Assembly: GCA_029243025.1 (NCBI GenBank)
Contig: JAQWSU010000049.1
Span: forward strand, 62,001-126,000
Direction: 5' to 3'
Length of the DNA: 64,000 nt
Source of the DNA: Pirellulaceae bacterium
GTDB taxonomy: Bacteria; Planctomycetota; Planctomycetia; Pirellulales; Pirellulaceae
Shown: positions 41,250 to 51,925 of the stretch, in pieces
Position numbering within the stretch: the stretch's first letter is position 1
Layout: the number at the start of each line of letters is the position of its first letter
Translations under genes and position numbers: made by a program
Notes under the pieces: model-generated
The model's database searches: none
Told to the model about the DNA's origin: nothing
The model's input: the letters and a program-made list of their open reading frames with translations, nothing else

Positions 41250-42377
41250 ATGAAAAAGGTCGTGATCATCGGCGGCGGTATGGGTGGCCTAACGTTAGCC
41301 ATTGCCCTCAAGAAAAAAGGAATCACAGTTACCGTTCATGAAAAATACGATCACTACCAAAGCCAACGCACAGGGTTTCTGATCTGGAATTACGCGATCA
41401 AGATCCTGCAAGAGCTTGAAGTGCCTATCGATGAGGCAGGTGCGCCGCTAGAAATATTTGAAGTACACGGACGCGAAGGGCAGGTTATCTGCGAAATGCC
41501 TATCGGGGCGATCTCCCGCGAAAATGGCGCTGACAGCTATGAAATGAACCGATTGCGACTGACCCAAATCATGTCGGCAATGGTCGGCGATGATTTAAAA
41601 CGAGGCCATGAATGCATTTCCGCGACAACATCCGGCGACAAGGCAATCGCAACGTTTGCGGATGGAAGCACCGATGAAGGCGATATCTTGATTGGATGCG
41701 ATGGGGCCCACAGCGTCGTACGAAATTCAATCCACGATGGAGTCGAACTCAATATGATGAATTCCGGCGGATGGATCGCGGTTATCGACCAACACCCTCC
41801 AGCGCTTCAGGAAAATCGACATATGGACTTCTGGCAACCGGGCACCAAAGCCGGTGTGGCAGATCTCGGCCATGGTGAAGCCCGCTGGTACGTTGCGTTT
41901 AGCGATTACATTCCCGACGACAAGGCGCCCAAAAAAGATCAGATCACCAAAGGGATGAAGCAGGTCCCAGAAGTAATCCGCCAGTGCATGGAGATCACCG
42001 ACGAGCGTCAAATGGTCCTTACCAAAGCCGGCGATCTGCTTGCGCTTGCCCCCTGGTACAAAGACCGCATCCTCATGATCGGTGATGCCGCACACGCAAC
42101 CAGTCCTTATGCGGGCATGGGAGCTTGTGCTGCCATCGCCGATGCTCACTTGCTGGCCCAATTACTTGGTTCAGACACTCCGATCCAAGACACATTTCAA
42201 CAATTCCAGGATACTCGCAAACCGATCGCGGATGCGATCATTGAGGAGTCGCGCCACGGACTCGACATGTCAACCTGCCGATCAAGATTACGAAACTGGA
42301 TTCGTGACTGGGGACTCAGCCATATCCCAGAGAAACAGCTACATCAAGTCGTCGCCGACATGGTTACGGGCCACTAA
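41250..42377 (+). CDS. FAD-dependent aromatic-ring monooxygenase (PF01494 type)
   Basis: 375 residues from the ATG at 41250, which has AGGAG 7 bases upstream; an in-frame TTG at 41220 lies before that site and is rejected. The dinucleotide-binding GGGMGG is at 8-13 (VVIIGGGMGGLTLAIAL), followed by an acidic residue (VHEKYD). The second FAD motif GDAAHATSPYAGMG begins near residue 278, and LIGCDGAHSVVR (DG motif) is near 148. This is the class A flavoprotein hydroxylase family, which uses NAD(P)H and O2 to hydroxylate aromatic or similar substrates; salicylate, urate and zeaxanthin-type enzymes share this plan. The substrate cannot be assigned. It has no export signal, so it is cytoplasmic. 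It converges with the amidinotransferase-fold gene. Confidence 0.88.
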   Translation: MKKVVIIGGGMGGLTLAIALKKKGITVTVHEKYDHYQSQRTGFLIWNYAIKILQELEVPIDEAGAPLEIFEVHGREGQVICEMPIGAISRENGADSYEMNRLRLTQIMSAMVGDDLKRGHECISATTSGDKAIATFADGSTDEGDILIGCDGAHSVVRNSIHDGVELNMMNSGGWIAVIDQHPPALQENRHMDFWQPGTKAGVADLGHGEARWYVAFSDYIPDDKAPKKDQITKGMKQVPEVIRQCMEITDERQMVLTKAGDLLALAPWYKDRILMIGDAAHATSPYAGMGACAAIADAHLLAQLLGSDTPIQDTFQQFQDTRKPIADAIIEESRHGLDMSTCRSRLRNWIRDWGLSHIPEKQLHQVVADMVTGH

Positions 42378-42512
42378 ACGATCCACGAACTCAGTGGCCG
42401 GCCCAAAGCGCCCAGAGACATACCCTGGAGCACCAGATATCTCGTCGGTGCAACTTTTCATTCGCCTGTTCCTCCAACCCGCGTCGGGATCTTCTACCGA
42501 CAAAGTCGAATC

Positions 42513-43622
42513 CTACAACTTGCTTTCGCGCAAAAGTGGGTGATGCCAGCAACGAAATCCGCCGCCTTGCCAGGACATCGCATCGATCGGCGTGGTGATG
42601 ACTTCGACACCTTCGGAGCGAAGTTCCTTGGCAAGTTCAGGCATATCTGCCCCGACAACCATCGTCTTCTCATCGAGCACGAGACCGTTGCAACCCAGTT
42701 TTTCTTCTGCGTCAGCAGCAGAAACATCGATTAGCTTCCAGCCCGACAGAAATTCCGGTATCCCGTCGACAAATGCGTCCCGACAAATGACAGCCAAACC
42801 TGGCCGTGGCGTGGCAAGTACGCAATCGAGATGCAGGAAATGACTACTGATGGGCACTTCATGAACTCGGTAATCGCTCCCCAAGAAATTCTGCAACCAT
42901 TTCATCCCGGCCCGATTCGACGCATTCCCGGAGTGCCCCACATAGATATCATGACCCAACAGAAAGACATCGCCCCCCTCCAAAAATGGACCTGGACCAT
43001 ATCCACCGTTGTTGTCAGCAGGGAAAGGCTGTGGCTGTGGCATCGATAGCATCATCGCATCACTGTTACTAATCCGCTCACCCACAGTGCGCCGCACCGC
43101 GAAGCGTTCCTTCCGTCGATTGGGTTCATACATCGCCGTTTCGATAAAATTGGAACCGATGACCAGCATGGGATCGCGTGGAAAGGTCTGAAATACAGCA
43201 TCATTGAGCCGCGCCAAGAACGCCTCTTCCGACGGAAGAAACTTCTTCACTTGATGCACGACAATGCCGCGATCTTTCAAAATCTTAATGATCGCATTGA
43301 TCTGGGCGATGAACTTTTCATTTAACTCCGGATCAATTTGCTCGAGGCTTTTACCAGCGTGTTTTTCCAAAAACTCAATCGACGACTGCGGAAGAAACTT
43401 TTTGGGTGCTTCCGCTAGTTTCGTCGGCAAACGGACATTGGGAAATCCAACCACGACTTCCTTGAGTGCACCCCATTCGTGATTCACCCTAATTGATTTT
43501 TTGGACACAGGTTGCCCCTGCTGAGCAAATGCTGAAGAAACACCTCCGCCTAACGTCGCACCAACAGCGACCGCCGACGAGGCTTGAAGAAAACTACGAC
43601 GCGACGAGATCATTTTGTTCAT
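42513..43622 (-). CDS. Tat-exported amidinotransferase/arginine-deiminase-fold enzyme
   Basis: 369 residues. Tat signal (ISSRRSFLQASSAVAVGATLGGG). The rest has the guanidino-modifying (GME) superfamily pattern: VNHEWGALKEVVVGFP at the start, PFLEGGDVFLLG with the substrate Asp, SSHFLHLDCVLATP with the His, and the nucleophile Cys 358 in GGGFRCWHHPLL near the C-terminus. Family members act on arginine or glycine/arginine pairs (deiminases, amidinotransferases, dimethylarginine hydrolases). Which reaction is catalysed cannot be told. Placement of such an enzyme behind a Tat signal suggests activity in the periplasm on guanidino compounds. ATGs at 43622 and 43613 are both possible; neither has a clear Shine-Dalgarno. 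Confidence 0.85.
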   Translation of the reverse strand: MNKMISSRRSFLQASSAVAVGATLGGGVSSAFAQQGQPVSKKSIRVNHEWGALKEVVVGFPNVRLPTKLAEAPKKFLPQSSIEFLEKHAGKSLEQIDPELNEKFIAQINAIIKILKDRGIVVHQVKKFLPSEEAFLARLNDAVFQTFPRDPMLVIGSNFIETAMYEPNRRKERFAVRRTVGERISNSDAMMLSMPQPQPFPADNNGGYGPGPFLEGGDVFLLGHDIYVGHSGNASNRAGMKWLQNFLGSDYRVHEVPISSHFLHLDCVLATPRPGLAVICRDAFVDGIPEFLSGWKLIDVSAADAEEKLGCNGLVLDEKTMVVGADMPELAKELRSEGVEVITTPIDAMSWQGGGFRCWHHPLLRESKL

Positions 43623-44102
43623 TTTTTATTCAATTTACAAATCAGAGCTTCATTTTCCAGGGAAGCAGTCCCTACTCACCGTTATCTACTGTGATTATTC
43701 CATAACGACTGCAACACAGCCCTACTATTTTCACTATCAGAAAGACTTAGAGACCGAAACGCCCATTGCGATCCATTTCCGTTTTCTCAGATTCGAAAAC
43801 TTTTGGCCAAGTCGCTCCACCGTTATCAAGATCCACACCCCGATTATCCTCAAAAAACTTCCACCCCAGAAACCTCATCGCCCCAAACGATCATTGCCAC
43901 GATAAACATGCTTTACAAGCTTTCAGTCTTTTGACAGCAAGATTCAATTCAAGTGAGCCGCACGTTTCCACCATTGCGACCAAGGGCTCTATTTCCGAGG
44001 CCGAAAAATCCGCTGCCTCGGAAGGCCTGCGAAATTTGGGGCATTTTTTATTGCGCCACCCTTGACGACAGCCCCGCGACTGCGGAATGGGTAACTAATG
44101 AA
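43623..44102. other. Intergenic region between the RND operon end and the amidinotransferase-fold gene
   Basis: 480 bases without a supported gene. It holds a 9-bp inverted repeat (TTCCGAGGC at 43993-44001, GCCTCGGAA at 44015-44023), about 80 bases past the stop of the efflux pump. The AT-rich stretch 43623-43760 is the likely promoter area of the amidinotransferase-fold gene. Confidence 0.5.
43993..44023 (-). terminator. Stem-loop downstream of the RND operon, possible terminator
   Basis: Perfect 9-bp stem (TTCCGAGGC / GCCTCGGAA) with a 13-base loop, positioned after the last gene of the efflux operon on the minus strand. No T-run follows, so this is a weak call. Confidence 0.35.
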
Positions 44103-47100
44103 TTAGTACAGATCGCCATGACGGCTTGGTGGAGCAGTCGCACTGCTCGCTCCCACGGCATGACCGCCTTGACCGGCAACTTGCGACGAGATCGCATCCG
44201 ATTGTGAGACGCCAAACCCGCGCTGGACATCCTCGAGAATCAAATACAGGGACGGAATCAACAGCAGAATAATGGCCGTTGCAAATACGATTCCAAATCC
44301 GAGTGAGATGGCCATCGGAATAATGTACTGAGCTTGCAACGAGTCTTCAAAAATAATCGGCATCAATCCACCAAAGGTCGTCATAGTCGTCAGCATGATA
44401 GGACGAAATCTCCCAACTCCTGCTTGCGAGATGGCCTCGAACGCCGACTGATCCTTGCGGTAGCGATTCGCATAGTCGATCATGATCAAGGCGTCGTTGA
44501 TCACCACTCCGGAGAGCGCAATGATACCCATCACGCTCACGATCGACAGGTCATAGCCAAGCAGGATATGGCCCAAAACGGCGCCAACAATGCCGAAAGG
44601 GATGGCAGTCAGCACAATGATCGGTTGAATATAGTTCCGGAAGGCGATGGCCAACAACGAATAAATAACAGCCATCGCGAGGGCAAAGTATCCCCACATC
44701 GATGACATCGCATTACGTCTTTCGGCGTTGCTTCCCTCGAATGTCCAGGTGACTCCTGGAAAGTCATCCCGCAACAGGGGCAGCTCTCTGTTTTCCAACG
44801 CATCCACAACCTGATTGATTGCGCGTTTGGGTTCGATATCCATGGAAACGCTAATCGACCTGCGCCCATCTCGCCGGTTAATGGCAGTGAATGCGACGTC
44901 TTTTTTTACGTCAGCCACATCTAAAAGCGGAACCTCCGTTCCGCCAGGAGTGCGAACGACCAGGTCTTCCAGGTGATGAATATCTTCTCGCTGTTCTTCA
45001 GGCAGCTTGACTCGAACCTCATTTTCGTTGGTTCCTCGCAGCAGCCGCAGCGCTAGTGAACCGAAAAACGCACCCCGCAGTTGCTCGCCCAGCCCTTCGT
45101 CCGTCAAGCCCAAAGCGCGTCCTTCCGGACGCAGACTAAAATCGTATTGGGCCTTACCTTTCCGGTAGTTGTCACTCACGTCGCTAACGTTGGCAAACCG
45201 TTTGGCTTTTTCGAGAAATACCATCGCAGCCTTTTCGAGAACTTCGATATCGCTATGACTGAGAGAAACAGTGATATCTCGTCGATAACCGCCAGGGCCT
45301 CGTTCGGCTTCAAAGGTAACTTGATCCACACCTGGTAGGTCACCGATCGATTCTCGCCACAATTCGATCACTTCATTCGCCGTCATATCGCGTTGATCGG
45401 GAGGCTTCATCACGATTTCAACATCGATAAAATCTTGGCCTCTGACATTGGTTTTGATGCCCTCGGCGACCTCGTAAAGATTATGTTCCTCGAACATTCG
45501 CACGCTCGCTTCGGTCACAACACGTGCAATCTCGGCGGATTGATCCTGCGTGGTTCCGACTGGCATCCGCACACCTGCCTCGATTTCATCGGCTGACACT
45601 TCGGGCATAAAGATCCAACCCATTCGCGCACTCGTGGCATAGGCCCCAACGATCAGCAGCAGAGCGAAAGCCAGGCAAGTGGTGACGTAGCGATATCGCA
45701 AAGCACAATGCAGCAACGGCTTATAGAGGCGGTCCACAAGTCGACTAAAACCGCGACTGAATGCTTGTTGGCCGTCATGAAAGCGTCCGCCCAGTCCTTG
45801 CTGCTGATGCCCAGCTTTCCGGACATGAGCGAGGTGGGCCGGCAGAATCAGAAGCGATTCAATCAGCGAGAGGGAAAGCACAATAATGACGACATAGGGC
45901 AGGGGGCCCCAAAATTTCCCCGTTTCACCGCTAATAAACATCAGCGGAATAAAAGCGACGATATTCGTCAAAATGCTGAAAATAACCGGTGAAGCGACTT
46001 CTCGCGCTCCCTGGATCGCGGCAACCTGAAAGTCACTTTCGGATTGACGCTTATTGTAGATATTCTCGCCGACGACCACTGCATCATCGACGACAATGCC
46101 CAGCACGACTAGAAAGCCAAACAGAGAAATCATATTGATACTAATTCCCACCACAGGCAAGAACAGAAGGCCCCCAACGAAAGAGACCACCATTCCCATC
46201 ATCACCCAAAACGCAAGGCGTAATTCGAGGAAGAGAGCCAGGATCAGGAAGACGATCACCACTGCCATCACGGCATTTTTGAGTACTAGATTCAATCGGC
46301 GGCGAAATTCTTCGGCATTATTTCGGTCGATGCGCCACTTGACTCCGGGAGGCAACACCGACTCAAAATCTCGCATCGTATCTTCGACAGCATTCGCGAT
46401 GTCCATTGGCGACTGCGAGCCAACACGGAAGATATCAAGTTCAACCGAAGGGGTTTGGCTGAACTGCGAATGAAAGCCCACTTCTTCGAAGCCATCGCGA
46501 ATCGCAGCAATGTCACCGAGTGTGACCAAGGGACCGTCACGACCTGCCACGATCTCGATTTGTGCAAATTCATCCGCCCATTGCTTACGCGCTTTGACTC
46601 GGAGTAGAACCTCGCCAGCGTTGGTCTGTACGGAACCAGCCGCAACGTCCTGGCTGGATTCACGGATGATATTCGCAATCGCCGGTAACGTGAGTTTGTA
46701 TTCACGCAACCGTTCTCGAGGGATTTCGATATGAGTGACATACTGCGGTACGCGGCTCAGTTCGACCTGCGTAATTTGATCGTGAGATTGCAGCGTGTCC
46801 CGCAATTGTTCAGCTAGTTTCCGCAACGTCCAGATATCGACTGGACCGTAAATCGCGACTTGCACAGCTTCACGCTGTTCGGATTGCAGGCGGACTTCCG
46901 GCTGCTCGATCTGGTCAGGAAACGTACGAATACGGCTGATGGCCTGATCAATTTCCTGAAAGGCCTTCATCCGATCTTCACCGGCAACCAGCTCGATCGT
47001 CACGTATCCGCGACCCTCACGAGCTTGACTTAAAATCCTCTGTATGCCCTCGACACTGCGCACTGCGTTTTCGATTGGGCGCAAAATGCCTTGCTCTACT

Positions 47101-47300
47101 TCAGCAGGCGCGGATCCAGGGTAGCTCACCCTGACGTCAACGATATCTAATTGGGTCTCTGGAAAAACTTCTTTCTGCACCATGACGGCGGCCCAAATCC
47201 CGCCTCCAAGCAGAATCGCCATCAATAGATTAGCTGCAATGGGGTTCCGAACCATCCAAGCGATAGGGCCCGCTCGTTGAGTATCCTGCTGCTGGCTCAA
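44103..47300 (-). CDS. RND-family efflux pump permease (AcrB/HAE1-like)
   Basis: 1,065 residues, the usual length for an inner-membrane RND pump with 12 membrane helices and two large periplasmic loops. The first helix is at ~20-40 ([21 protein letters not shown]), followed by [20 protein letters not shown], characteristic of the family. The proton-relay pair in TM4 is present ([18 protein letters not shown], Asp-Asp). The TM10 site that is Lys in AcrB reads Asn here ([18 protein letters not shown]), as I recall for a related subgroup. The pump uses the proton gradient to expel compounds through a tripartite complex with the adaptor and outer-membrane factor encoded upstream. Its ATG overlaps the adaptor stop (ATGA), so translation is coupled. 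The substrate is unknown. Confidence 0.93.
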   Translation of the reverse strand: MSQQQDTQRAGPIAWMVRNPIAANLLMAILLGGGIWAAVMVQKEVFPETQLDIVDVRVSYPGSAPAEVEQGILRPIENAVRSVEGIQRILSQAREGRGYVTIELVAGEDRMKAFQEIDQAISRIRTFPDQIEQPEVRLQSEQREAVQVAIYGPVDIWTLRKLAEQLRDTLQSHDQITQVELSRVPQYVTHIEIPRERLREYKLTLPAIANIIRESSQDVAAGSVQTNAGEVLLRVKARKQWADEFAQIEIVAGRDGPLVTLGDIAAIRDGFEEVGFHSQFSQTPSVELDIFRVGSQSPMDIANAVEDTMRDFESVLPPGVKWRIDRNNAEEFRRRLNLVLKNAVMAVVIVFLILALFLELRLAFWVMMGMVVSFVGGLLFLPVVGISINMISLFGFLVVLGIVVDDAVVVGENIYNKRQSESDFQVAAIQGAREVASPVIFSILTNIVAFIPLMFISGETGKFWGPLPYVVIIVLSLSLIESLLILPAHLAHVRKAGHQQQGLGGRFHDGQQAFSRGFSRLVDRLYKPLLHCALRYRYVTTCLAFALLLIVGAYATSARMGWIFMPEVSADEIEAGVRMPVGTTQDQSAEIARVVTEASVRMFEEHNLYEVAEGIKTNVRGQDFIDVEIVMKPPDQRDMTANEVIELWRESIGDLPGVDQVTFEAERGPGGYRRDITVSLSHSDIEVLEKAAMVFLEKAKRFANVSDVSDNYRKGKAQYDFSLRPEGRALGLTDEGLGEQLRGAFFGSLALRLLRGTNENEVRVKLPEEQREDIHHLEDLVVRTPGGTEVPLLDVADVKKDVAFTAINRRDGRRSISVSMDIEPKRAINQVVDALENRELPLLRDDFPGVTWTFEGSNAERRNAMSSMWGYFALAMAVIYSLLAIAFRNYIQPIIVLTAIPFGIVGAVLGHILLGYDLSIVSVMGIIALSGVVINDALIMIDYANRYRKDQSAFEAISQAGVGRFRPIMLTTMTTFGGLMPIIFEDSLQAQYIIPMAISLGFGIVFATAIILLLIPSLYLILEDVQRGFGVSQSDAISSQVAGQGGHAVGASSATAPPSRHGDLY

Positions 47301-48526
47301 TCCGTTGCCTCCTCAAGCGAGGCATCGCCCGACTTCGAGAGAGGATCAACTTTTCGGAGACCTACACCATTCGCGACCGTCGCCAGAGTGGTCGTAACCA
47401 CCTCGTCCCCGTCGACCAGTCCCTTTCGAATATAAGCGTGCTCGGAATCTTTAAACACAATCGTGGTCTCGCGAATCTCCAACTTACCATCCTTCATGAC
47501 CCATACCGATCCACGATCGCGAACATAGTCGCGGTTCAGCCGAACGACATCCTCAATGGGTCTTCCCTCGATCTGAGCTTCGATCAAAGTATCGAGTATC
47601 AAGACGGGCAATCCCGTATCTTTCCCCAATGGATCAGCGACGGTAATCAAGACTCTTGCCAACCGGGTCTGTTCGTCCAATGCACCAATCATCCGCGTCA
47701 CGCGAGCAGGCCGTGTTTCAATTCCCCAGATGTCAGGATCACTCAACGTGACAGCTGCCCCTTCTTGTCCGGCGTCAGGAAATTGCACCCACCGCAGACT
47801 CCGCACCGGAATCGCAGCAATCACCCAATACTCATCAATCCCCACTAGTTTCGCCAAGGCATCACCCGGGGTCACTTGGGAGCCAACATTGACCGAACGA
47901 TCCATGATTTGCGCATCAAATGGTGCAACCACCTTTGCCCGTTCCAGATCTAACTTGGCTCGTTGCATTGCAGCCTCGGCCGCCTTGACCTCTGCTTTGA
48001 TGGATGCAAACTGAGGCTCGCGCAAGACCAATGCCCTGTTGGTCTCACTAATTGACTCCTCCAATAAAGCCAATTCTTGTTCCGCCAAGCTAACTCTCCC
48101 CTCCTCAATCTTCAGCGAGGCTTCCGCTTGCTCGAGTTCACTTTCTCGAATCAATAAGGCATTTTGGAAATCAGCGGGGTCGATGGTCAGCAGCAGATCA
48201 CCTTGACGAACCATACCACCTGGAACAAATTCGGATGACAATTCGATCACCTGACCGCCAACGCGGGGACTGAGCGAGACATCTTGAGCGGGTTCGACCG
48301 TTCCTAGCACGACGAGGCGGGGCGAAAATGTGCCCTTGTGAACAGTCACCGTTTCAACCAACGCCGCCGACTTACGGACGGTATTGATCTGCTCAGCCTT
48401 CGGTTCACTAACCTTGATTCCATAACTCACAACAAAAGCAGCGGCGAGGATCAACACGCACAATACCACGTTAAACAGGATGCTTAGCCAGCTTCGCTTG
48501 CGGCTTGATTTCCCGGCTTCATTCAT
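47297..48526 (-). CDS. RND efflux periplasmic adaptor subunit (membrane fusion protein)
   Basis: 409 residues from the ATG at 48526 (the frame can also be opened one codon earlier by TTG at 48529). A single membrane helix near residues 15-37 ([21 protein letters not shown]) anchors it; no lipoprotein Cys is seen. Biotinyl-lipoyl halves lie at ~72-105 ([22 protein letters not shown]) and ~200-225 ([26 protein letters not shown]), flanking an alpha-helical hairpin rich in Glu and Ala (residues ~115-195). A beta-barrel domain follows. This is the HlyD/AcrA family, which connects the inner-membrane pump to the outer-membrane channel. Its first 8 bases overlap the end of the outer-membrane factor gene and its stop overlaps the pump start, so the order is factor-adaptor-pump in one operon. 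Confidence 0.93.
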   Translation of the reverse strand: MNEAGKSSRKRSWLSILFNVVLCVLILAAAFVVSYGIKVSEPKAEQINTVRKSAALVETVTVHKGTFSPRLVVLGTVEPAQDVSLSPRVGGQVIELSSEFVPGGMVRQGDLLLTIDPADFQNALLIRESELEQAEASLKIEEGRVSLAEQELALLEESISETNRALVLREPQFASIKAEVKAAEAAMQRAKLDLERAKVVAPFDAQIMDRSVNVGSQVTPGDALAKLVGIDEYWVIAAIPVRSLRWVQFPDAGQEGAAVTLSDPDIWGIETRPARVTRMIGALDEQTRLARVLITVADPLGKDTGLPVLILDTLIEAQIEGRPIEDVVRLNRDYVRDRGSVWVMKDGKLEIRETTIVFKDSEHAYIRKGLVDGDEVVTTTLATVANGVGLRKVDPLSKSGDASLEEATD

Positions 48527-50084
48527 CAAGATTGGTCTCTGGCACAGGCCTTACAGGTGGGGGAGAAGGATGCTGCAGTGCAGGCAGGCGATCGTCAGGC
48601 AGGGGTAATCTTTCCAAAACGGGCTCTGATTCGTTGGTATCCGAATCCGATTCCAGCATTTCAAGCTCTGGAACATCGGTATCCGAAGACGAATCGACAA
48701 AACCATGCGGCGGAATCTCAATCCCACCGGCCAAGGCCAAGTACAGGCTGATCCTAATCAGTATCAAATCAAGCTTGGCTGTCAGTATATCACGCTGTAT
48801 GCGTTGTTGAGACTGAATCTGACTCAGTACATCGAGGTAGTCGGCATCACCGATAAGATATTCCTGAACGAGTTGCCGGGAAGATTGTTTCGCCAGGCGG
48901 TCCTGCGAATTCAGAAGCTTCAGTCGCTCCAACTGGCGTCTTTCGAGTGTCAGGCTATTTTCAACCTCTTGAAATGCAACCAACAACGTCCCCTGATACA
49001 CATCAAATCGCTCCTGGGTCACCGCGGCGGTGCGATCCACTTCAGCCCGACGTTGGCCTCCATCAATCAGCGGTGCGATCAGCTGGCTGCCAAGGAAAAC
49101 GAACCAGTTGCGAAAGGCCAGCTCCGGTGTCTCGGCCGTATTGAGCAACGCACCGGTCAGGTTGAGTCGAGGATATTGAGCGCTGACTGCCGAAGCCAGA
49201 TCACGATCAGCCGCCAGAAACGCCAGAAAGTCGCGGCGAACGTCTGGACGCCTTTGCAGCAACTCGGAAGGCAATCCCGTATCAGGCAAAGGAGTAAGAT
49301 TTGGTAGCTCTGCTCCCGAATTGTAACGGGCCGATTGGGGTAACTCGCCCAACAAAACAGCCAGCTGGTGTTCCAGAACTTCGATTCGCCCTCGCACAAC
49401 GACAGCCTGCTCTAACGTCGCTTCCACTAATTGCCTTTGTCGAAGGACATCTGGACTGCGAACAAATCCACGGCCAAAGCGCAACTCTTGCGTCTTCAAG
49501 CCCGTTCGATTGGTGTCAACTTGTTCTTCCAATAGCTTAAGCTGAGCGCGGGCTTCGATCAAAGCAAACCATGTTCGACAAACCTCTGCGGACAACGCCA
49601 ACGCCACAGCCTGATAGTCTTCCTCCGTCGCATTGGCTCGCAGTTCAGCCGCTTCGACTCGTGATTGAATCTGTCCCCACAAATCCACTTGATAAGATGC
49701 ATCAAGCCCCCAGCCAATAACCGTTCGATCGCGTCCGGTGCCCAGCGCGCTATCCGTGGTGAGCAAGCCGTTGACGTCGGGGAATAGGTCCGAGGCTTCT
49801 CGTCGAGCAACTGCTCGGGAGGCGCGAAGCTTCTGCAAGGCAACTGCCAAATTGAAGTTTGCACCCAGAGCTTGATTGACGTGGAGATCCAGGGTCGGAT
49901 CGCTGAAGGTTGTCCACCAGTCTTCCGACATCTCGACTTGTCCACTCTCAGAAAAGGGAGCAAGCGGGCGATCCGGAAAGTGTCGAGCGGGCTGATGAGC
50001 ACACCCAATCAACAGGATGGGCAACAGCGCAGCCGCTCGCCAGAGTTGAGATTGTTTTCCGACCAGGCGAAAATAATTGTGCAT
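48519..50084 (-). CDS. Outer-membrane efflux lipoprotein (TolC/NodT family) with acidic C-terminal tail
   Basis: 521 residues. Signal with lipobox ([13 protein letters not shown], Cys 28), so the protein is lipid-anchored. Two repeated TolC-type halves: [29 protein letters not shown] in the first (~80-110) and a matching helix pair in the second ([17 protein letters not shown]), with long coiled-coil helices. It should form the outer-membrane exit duct for the pump encoded downstream. The last ~65 residues (from about [20 protein letters not shown]) are acidic, then proline-rich, and lie outside the normal family length. First gene of the three-gene operon. ATG at 50084 lacks a strong ribosome site. 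Confidence 0.9.
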   Translation of the reverse strand: MHNYFRLVGKQSQLWRAAALLPILLIGCAHQPARHFPDRPLAPFSESGQVEMSEDWWTTFSDPTLDLHVNQALGANFNLAVALQKLRASRAVARREASDLFPDVNGLLTTDSALGTGRDRTVIGWGLDASYQVDLWGQIQSRVEAAELRANATEEDYQAVALALSAEVCRTWFALIEARAQLKLLEEQVDTNRTGLKTQELRFGRGFVRSPDVLRQRQLVEATLEQAVVVRGRIEVLEHQLAVLLGELPQSARYNSGAELPNLTPLPDTGLPSELLQRRPDVRRDFLAFLAADRDLASAVSAQYPRLNLTGALLNTAETPELAFRNWFVFLGSQLIAPLIDGGQRRAEVDRTAAVTQERFDVYQGTLLVAFQEVENSLTLERRQLERLKLLNSQDRLAKQSSRQLVQEYLIGDADYLDVLSQIQSQQRIQRDILTAKLDLILIRISLYLALAGGIEIPPHGFVDSSSDTDVPELEMLESDSDTNESEPVLERLPLPDDRLPALQHPSPPPVRPVPETNLDE

Positions 50085-50686
50085 GGTCTATCTTTTGTCA
50101 TGAAGCCGATAGATCGATCAATCCGTTTTGCTAAAGATCCAACCGCTAAAGATCGCTGCATTCAGCACAAAAAGTATAGCAGTCGACTGCTCTCGGAAAA
50201 ATTTGGATCACTTGCCATTCAAGGGGATTTGCGATGCTAAATCACCCCAATTCGTAGATCGACCATCGTGACGCAATGGGTTTAGTGCATATTAGCCCAT
50301 TACGAAAAGTCACCGCCACCCGTAGCAATGCTGCCTCTACTAGCAGACCGCGCCCCTTGCGAGGAAGGAGTGGAAACCTCACTGAAGAACTGCCACTTTA
50401 GCGGACGGCGGCAACAAAGATTCGTTCGTAGCTGGACGGTTGCAGACTCGTCGGCGGACCTCACGCGGGTCTTGGCAGGCTCGCAGTAACACTCCCTCGA
50501 AGCATGGAGCGCCGATCATTGCTAGGCTCTGGGTTACGGTAGCGCATCGTGCGACCCGCTATGTCGCAATGTCCGCGGATCGATTCATGAACATCTGGCT
50601 GGCCAATCCCTCCATTTCCGCCCAGCATTTGCGCTGAGCGAAAATGGAAGTCTTAAAACTACCACTGAAATCAAATGCAAATGATT
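50085..50686. other. Intergenic region upstream of the efflux operon
   Basis: 602 bases with no supported gene. The left part should contain the promoter of the efflux operon. The right part holds the strong hairpin at 50611-50648 that follows the next gene on the minus strand. Confidence 0.5.
50611..50648 (-). terminator. 16-bp stem-loop downstream of the dockerin/PEP-CTERM gene
   Basis: TCCATTTCCGCCCAGC (50611-50626) and GCTGAGCGAAAATGGA (50633-50648) flank a 6-base loop. Read as minus-strand RNA all 16 positions pair (two as U-G wobbles), while on the plus strand the same two positions are C-A mismatches. This favours a role in the minus-strand transcript, whose gene ends 38 bases away at 50687. 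No U-run follows, so it may be a 3' stabilising hairpin or non-canonical terminator. Confidence 0.55.
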
Positions 50687-51925
50687 TCAGATGTTTTTCG
50701 GCGACCGGCGAACTGCCAGACTGACGAGAGCCGCGACTAGCAACAACGCCCAAGTCGATGGTTCGGGAACTGCTATCGCCCTCGGACCTTGTTCATATCC
50801 ACCAGCCGAGAACACGGTCACGAAATCAGTGCTATCAAATTGCGAATCGCCGTTCCAATCGCCCTCGGAGTAAGTGGCAGTCGGACCCTGTTCGTATTTA
50901 CCGGAGGTAAAGACGGTGACAAAGTCACCACTGTTGAATTCCCCGTCGAAATTCGAATCACCAACCCATGAACCCTGTAGATCCTTCACCCAGGCAAGTC
51001 TGTCGGCCAAATTCGTCGACCCGTCGCCGTTGACATCACCGGCTGGGTCACCGCTGCGTACGTACTCAGCGTGGACATCGAGATCTCCCGCATCCAAATC
51101 GCCGCTACCGTTATAATCGCCTGTGGGCCCGGCAGTGAGTCGTCCTGATGCGTAGCCAAACGCGGCTTTAAACAAGGCAACACCGTCTTCCGTCAGCCGA
51201 TCCCAGCGATTATTTGTTCCATCGCCACCAAAATCCTCTGAGACGACATTCTGCCCAAGAAACACCCCGATCCTCATGCCAGGAGTGACAAATTCCTCGG
51301 CAAGCGCATCACCCTGATCGTAAACAAATAGGGTGGCGTATTCGGGCTGCCCGGGTATCGTCGCAATCACATCTACATCGGTCCCCATTTCGGGAACATA
51401 TCCGTAATTGTATCCGTATGGGTCCGTATAGACACTCACAGCACCGCTCAACCCTGCGGCCATGGGATGATTCGGATTGACAATATCAAGTTCGGTAAAT
51501 GCCCCTAAGACAGATTCTTCAACAGCCTGAAACGTGTCACCGAAATCTTCATAGATGAGTCGTCCAGTCAACTGCGCTTCGTCCCACATGTAAGCTTCTT
51601 GCGCAATCACAGGTACGGGGCTTTCCTTGAGATAAATATCGACGCCATCATGGACCGATGTGGAGCCCAAGGAGTCGGCTATATAGACGACGTCGAACTC
51701 CTCGGCTAAGTCAGCCTGTTCTTCGCCGGGCACTTCGTCAACAGCTTGCACCGTGACATCATACCCATCAGCTTCCAGTAGGTCGGCAAGCTCAAGATCG
51801 ACATCGACGTGCCAACCTGCTCCTGGAGCAACCAACATCAATACGGATTGTGCCGAAGCGGTATTTATCATGAGTCCGACGATTACTACAAAACATAGCT
51901 GCCATATCAAACTTGATCTAATCAT
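50687..51925 (-). CDS. Secreted ThuA/GATase1-like protein with dockerin-like repeats and PEP-CTERM tail
   Basis: 412 residues from the ATG at 51925 (MIRSSLIWQL), chosen because GGAGG ends 11 bases upstream; ATG at 51934 and TTG at 51943 are too close to or inside that site. Signal peptide: IWQLCFVVIVGLMINTASA. Residues ~25-250 form an alpha/beta domain starting SVLMLVAPGAGWHVDVDLELADLL, with FDVVYIADSLG and NPNHPMAAGLSG, which recalls ThuA or class I glutamine-amidotransferase-like folds found in planctomycete secreted proteins. No catalytic triad can be asserted. Residues ~260-380 have dockerin-like pairs (GDYNGSGDLDAGDLDV, GDVNGDGSTNLADRL, GDSNFDGEFNSGDFV, GDWNGDSQFDSTDFV), then VPEPSTWALLLVAALVSLAVRR. 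Function unknown; surface location is inferred. Confidence 0.85.
   Translation of the reverse strand: MIRSSLIWQLCFVVIVGLMINTASAQSVLMLVAPGAGWHVDVDLELADLLEADGYDVTVQAVDEVPGEEQADLAEEFDVVYIADSLGSTSVHDGVDIYLKESPVPVIAQEAYMWDEAQLTGRLIYEDFGDTFQAVEESVLGAFTELDIVNPNHPMAAGLSGAVSVYTDPYGYNYGYVPEMGTDVDVIATIPGQPEYATLFVYDQGDALAEEFVTPGMRIGVFLGQNVVSEDFGGDGTNNRWDRLTEDGVALFKAAFGYASGRLTAGPTGDYNGSGDLDAGDLDVHAEYVRSGDPAGDVNGDGSTNLADRLAWVKDLQGSWVGDSNFDGEFNSGDFVTVFTSGKYEQGPTATYSEGDWNGDSQFDSTDFVTVFSAGGYEQGPRAIAVPEPSTWALLLVAALVSLAVRRSPKNI

Noticed and set aside
44094-44107. Short palindrome ACTAAT-GA-ATTAGT at the end of the efflux pump gene
   Set aside because: Only 6 bp, overlapping the stop codon, no T-run; more likely chance.
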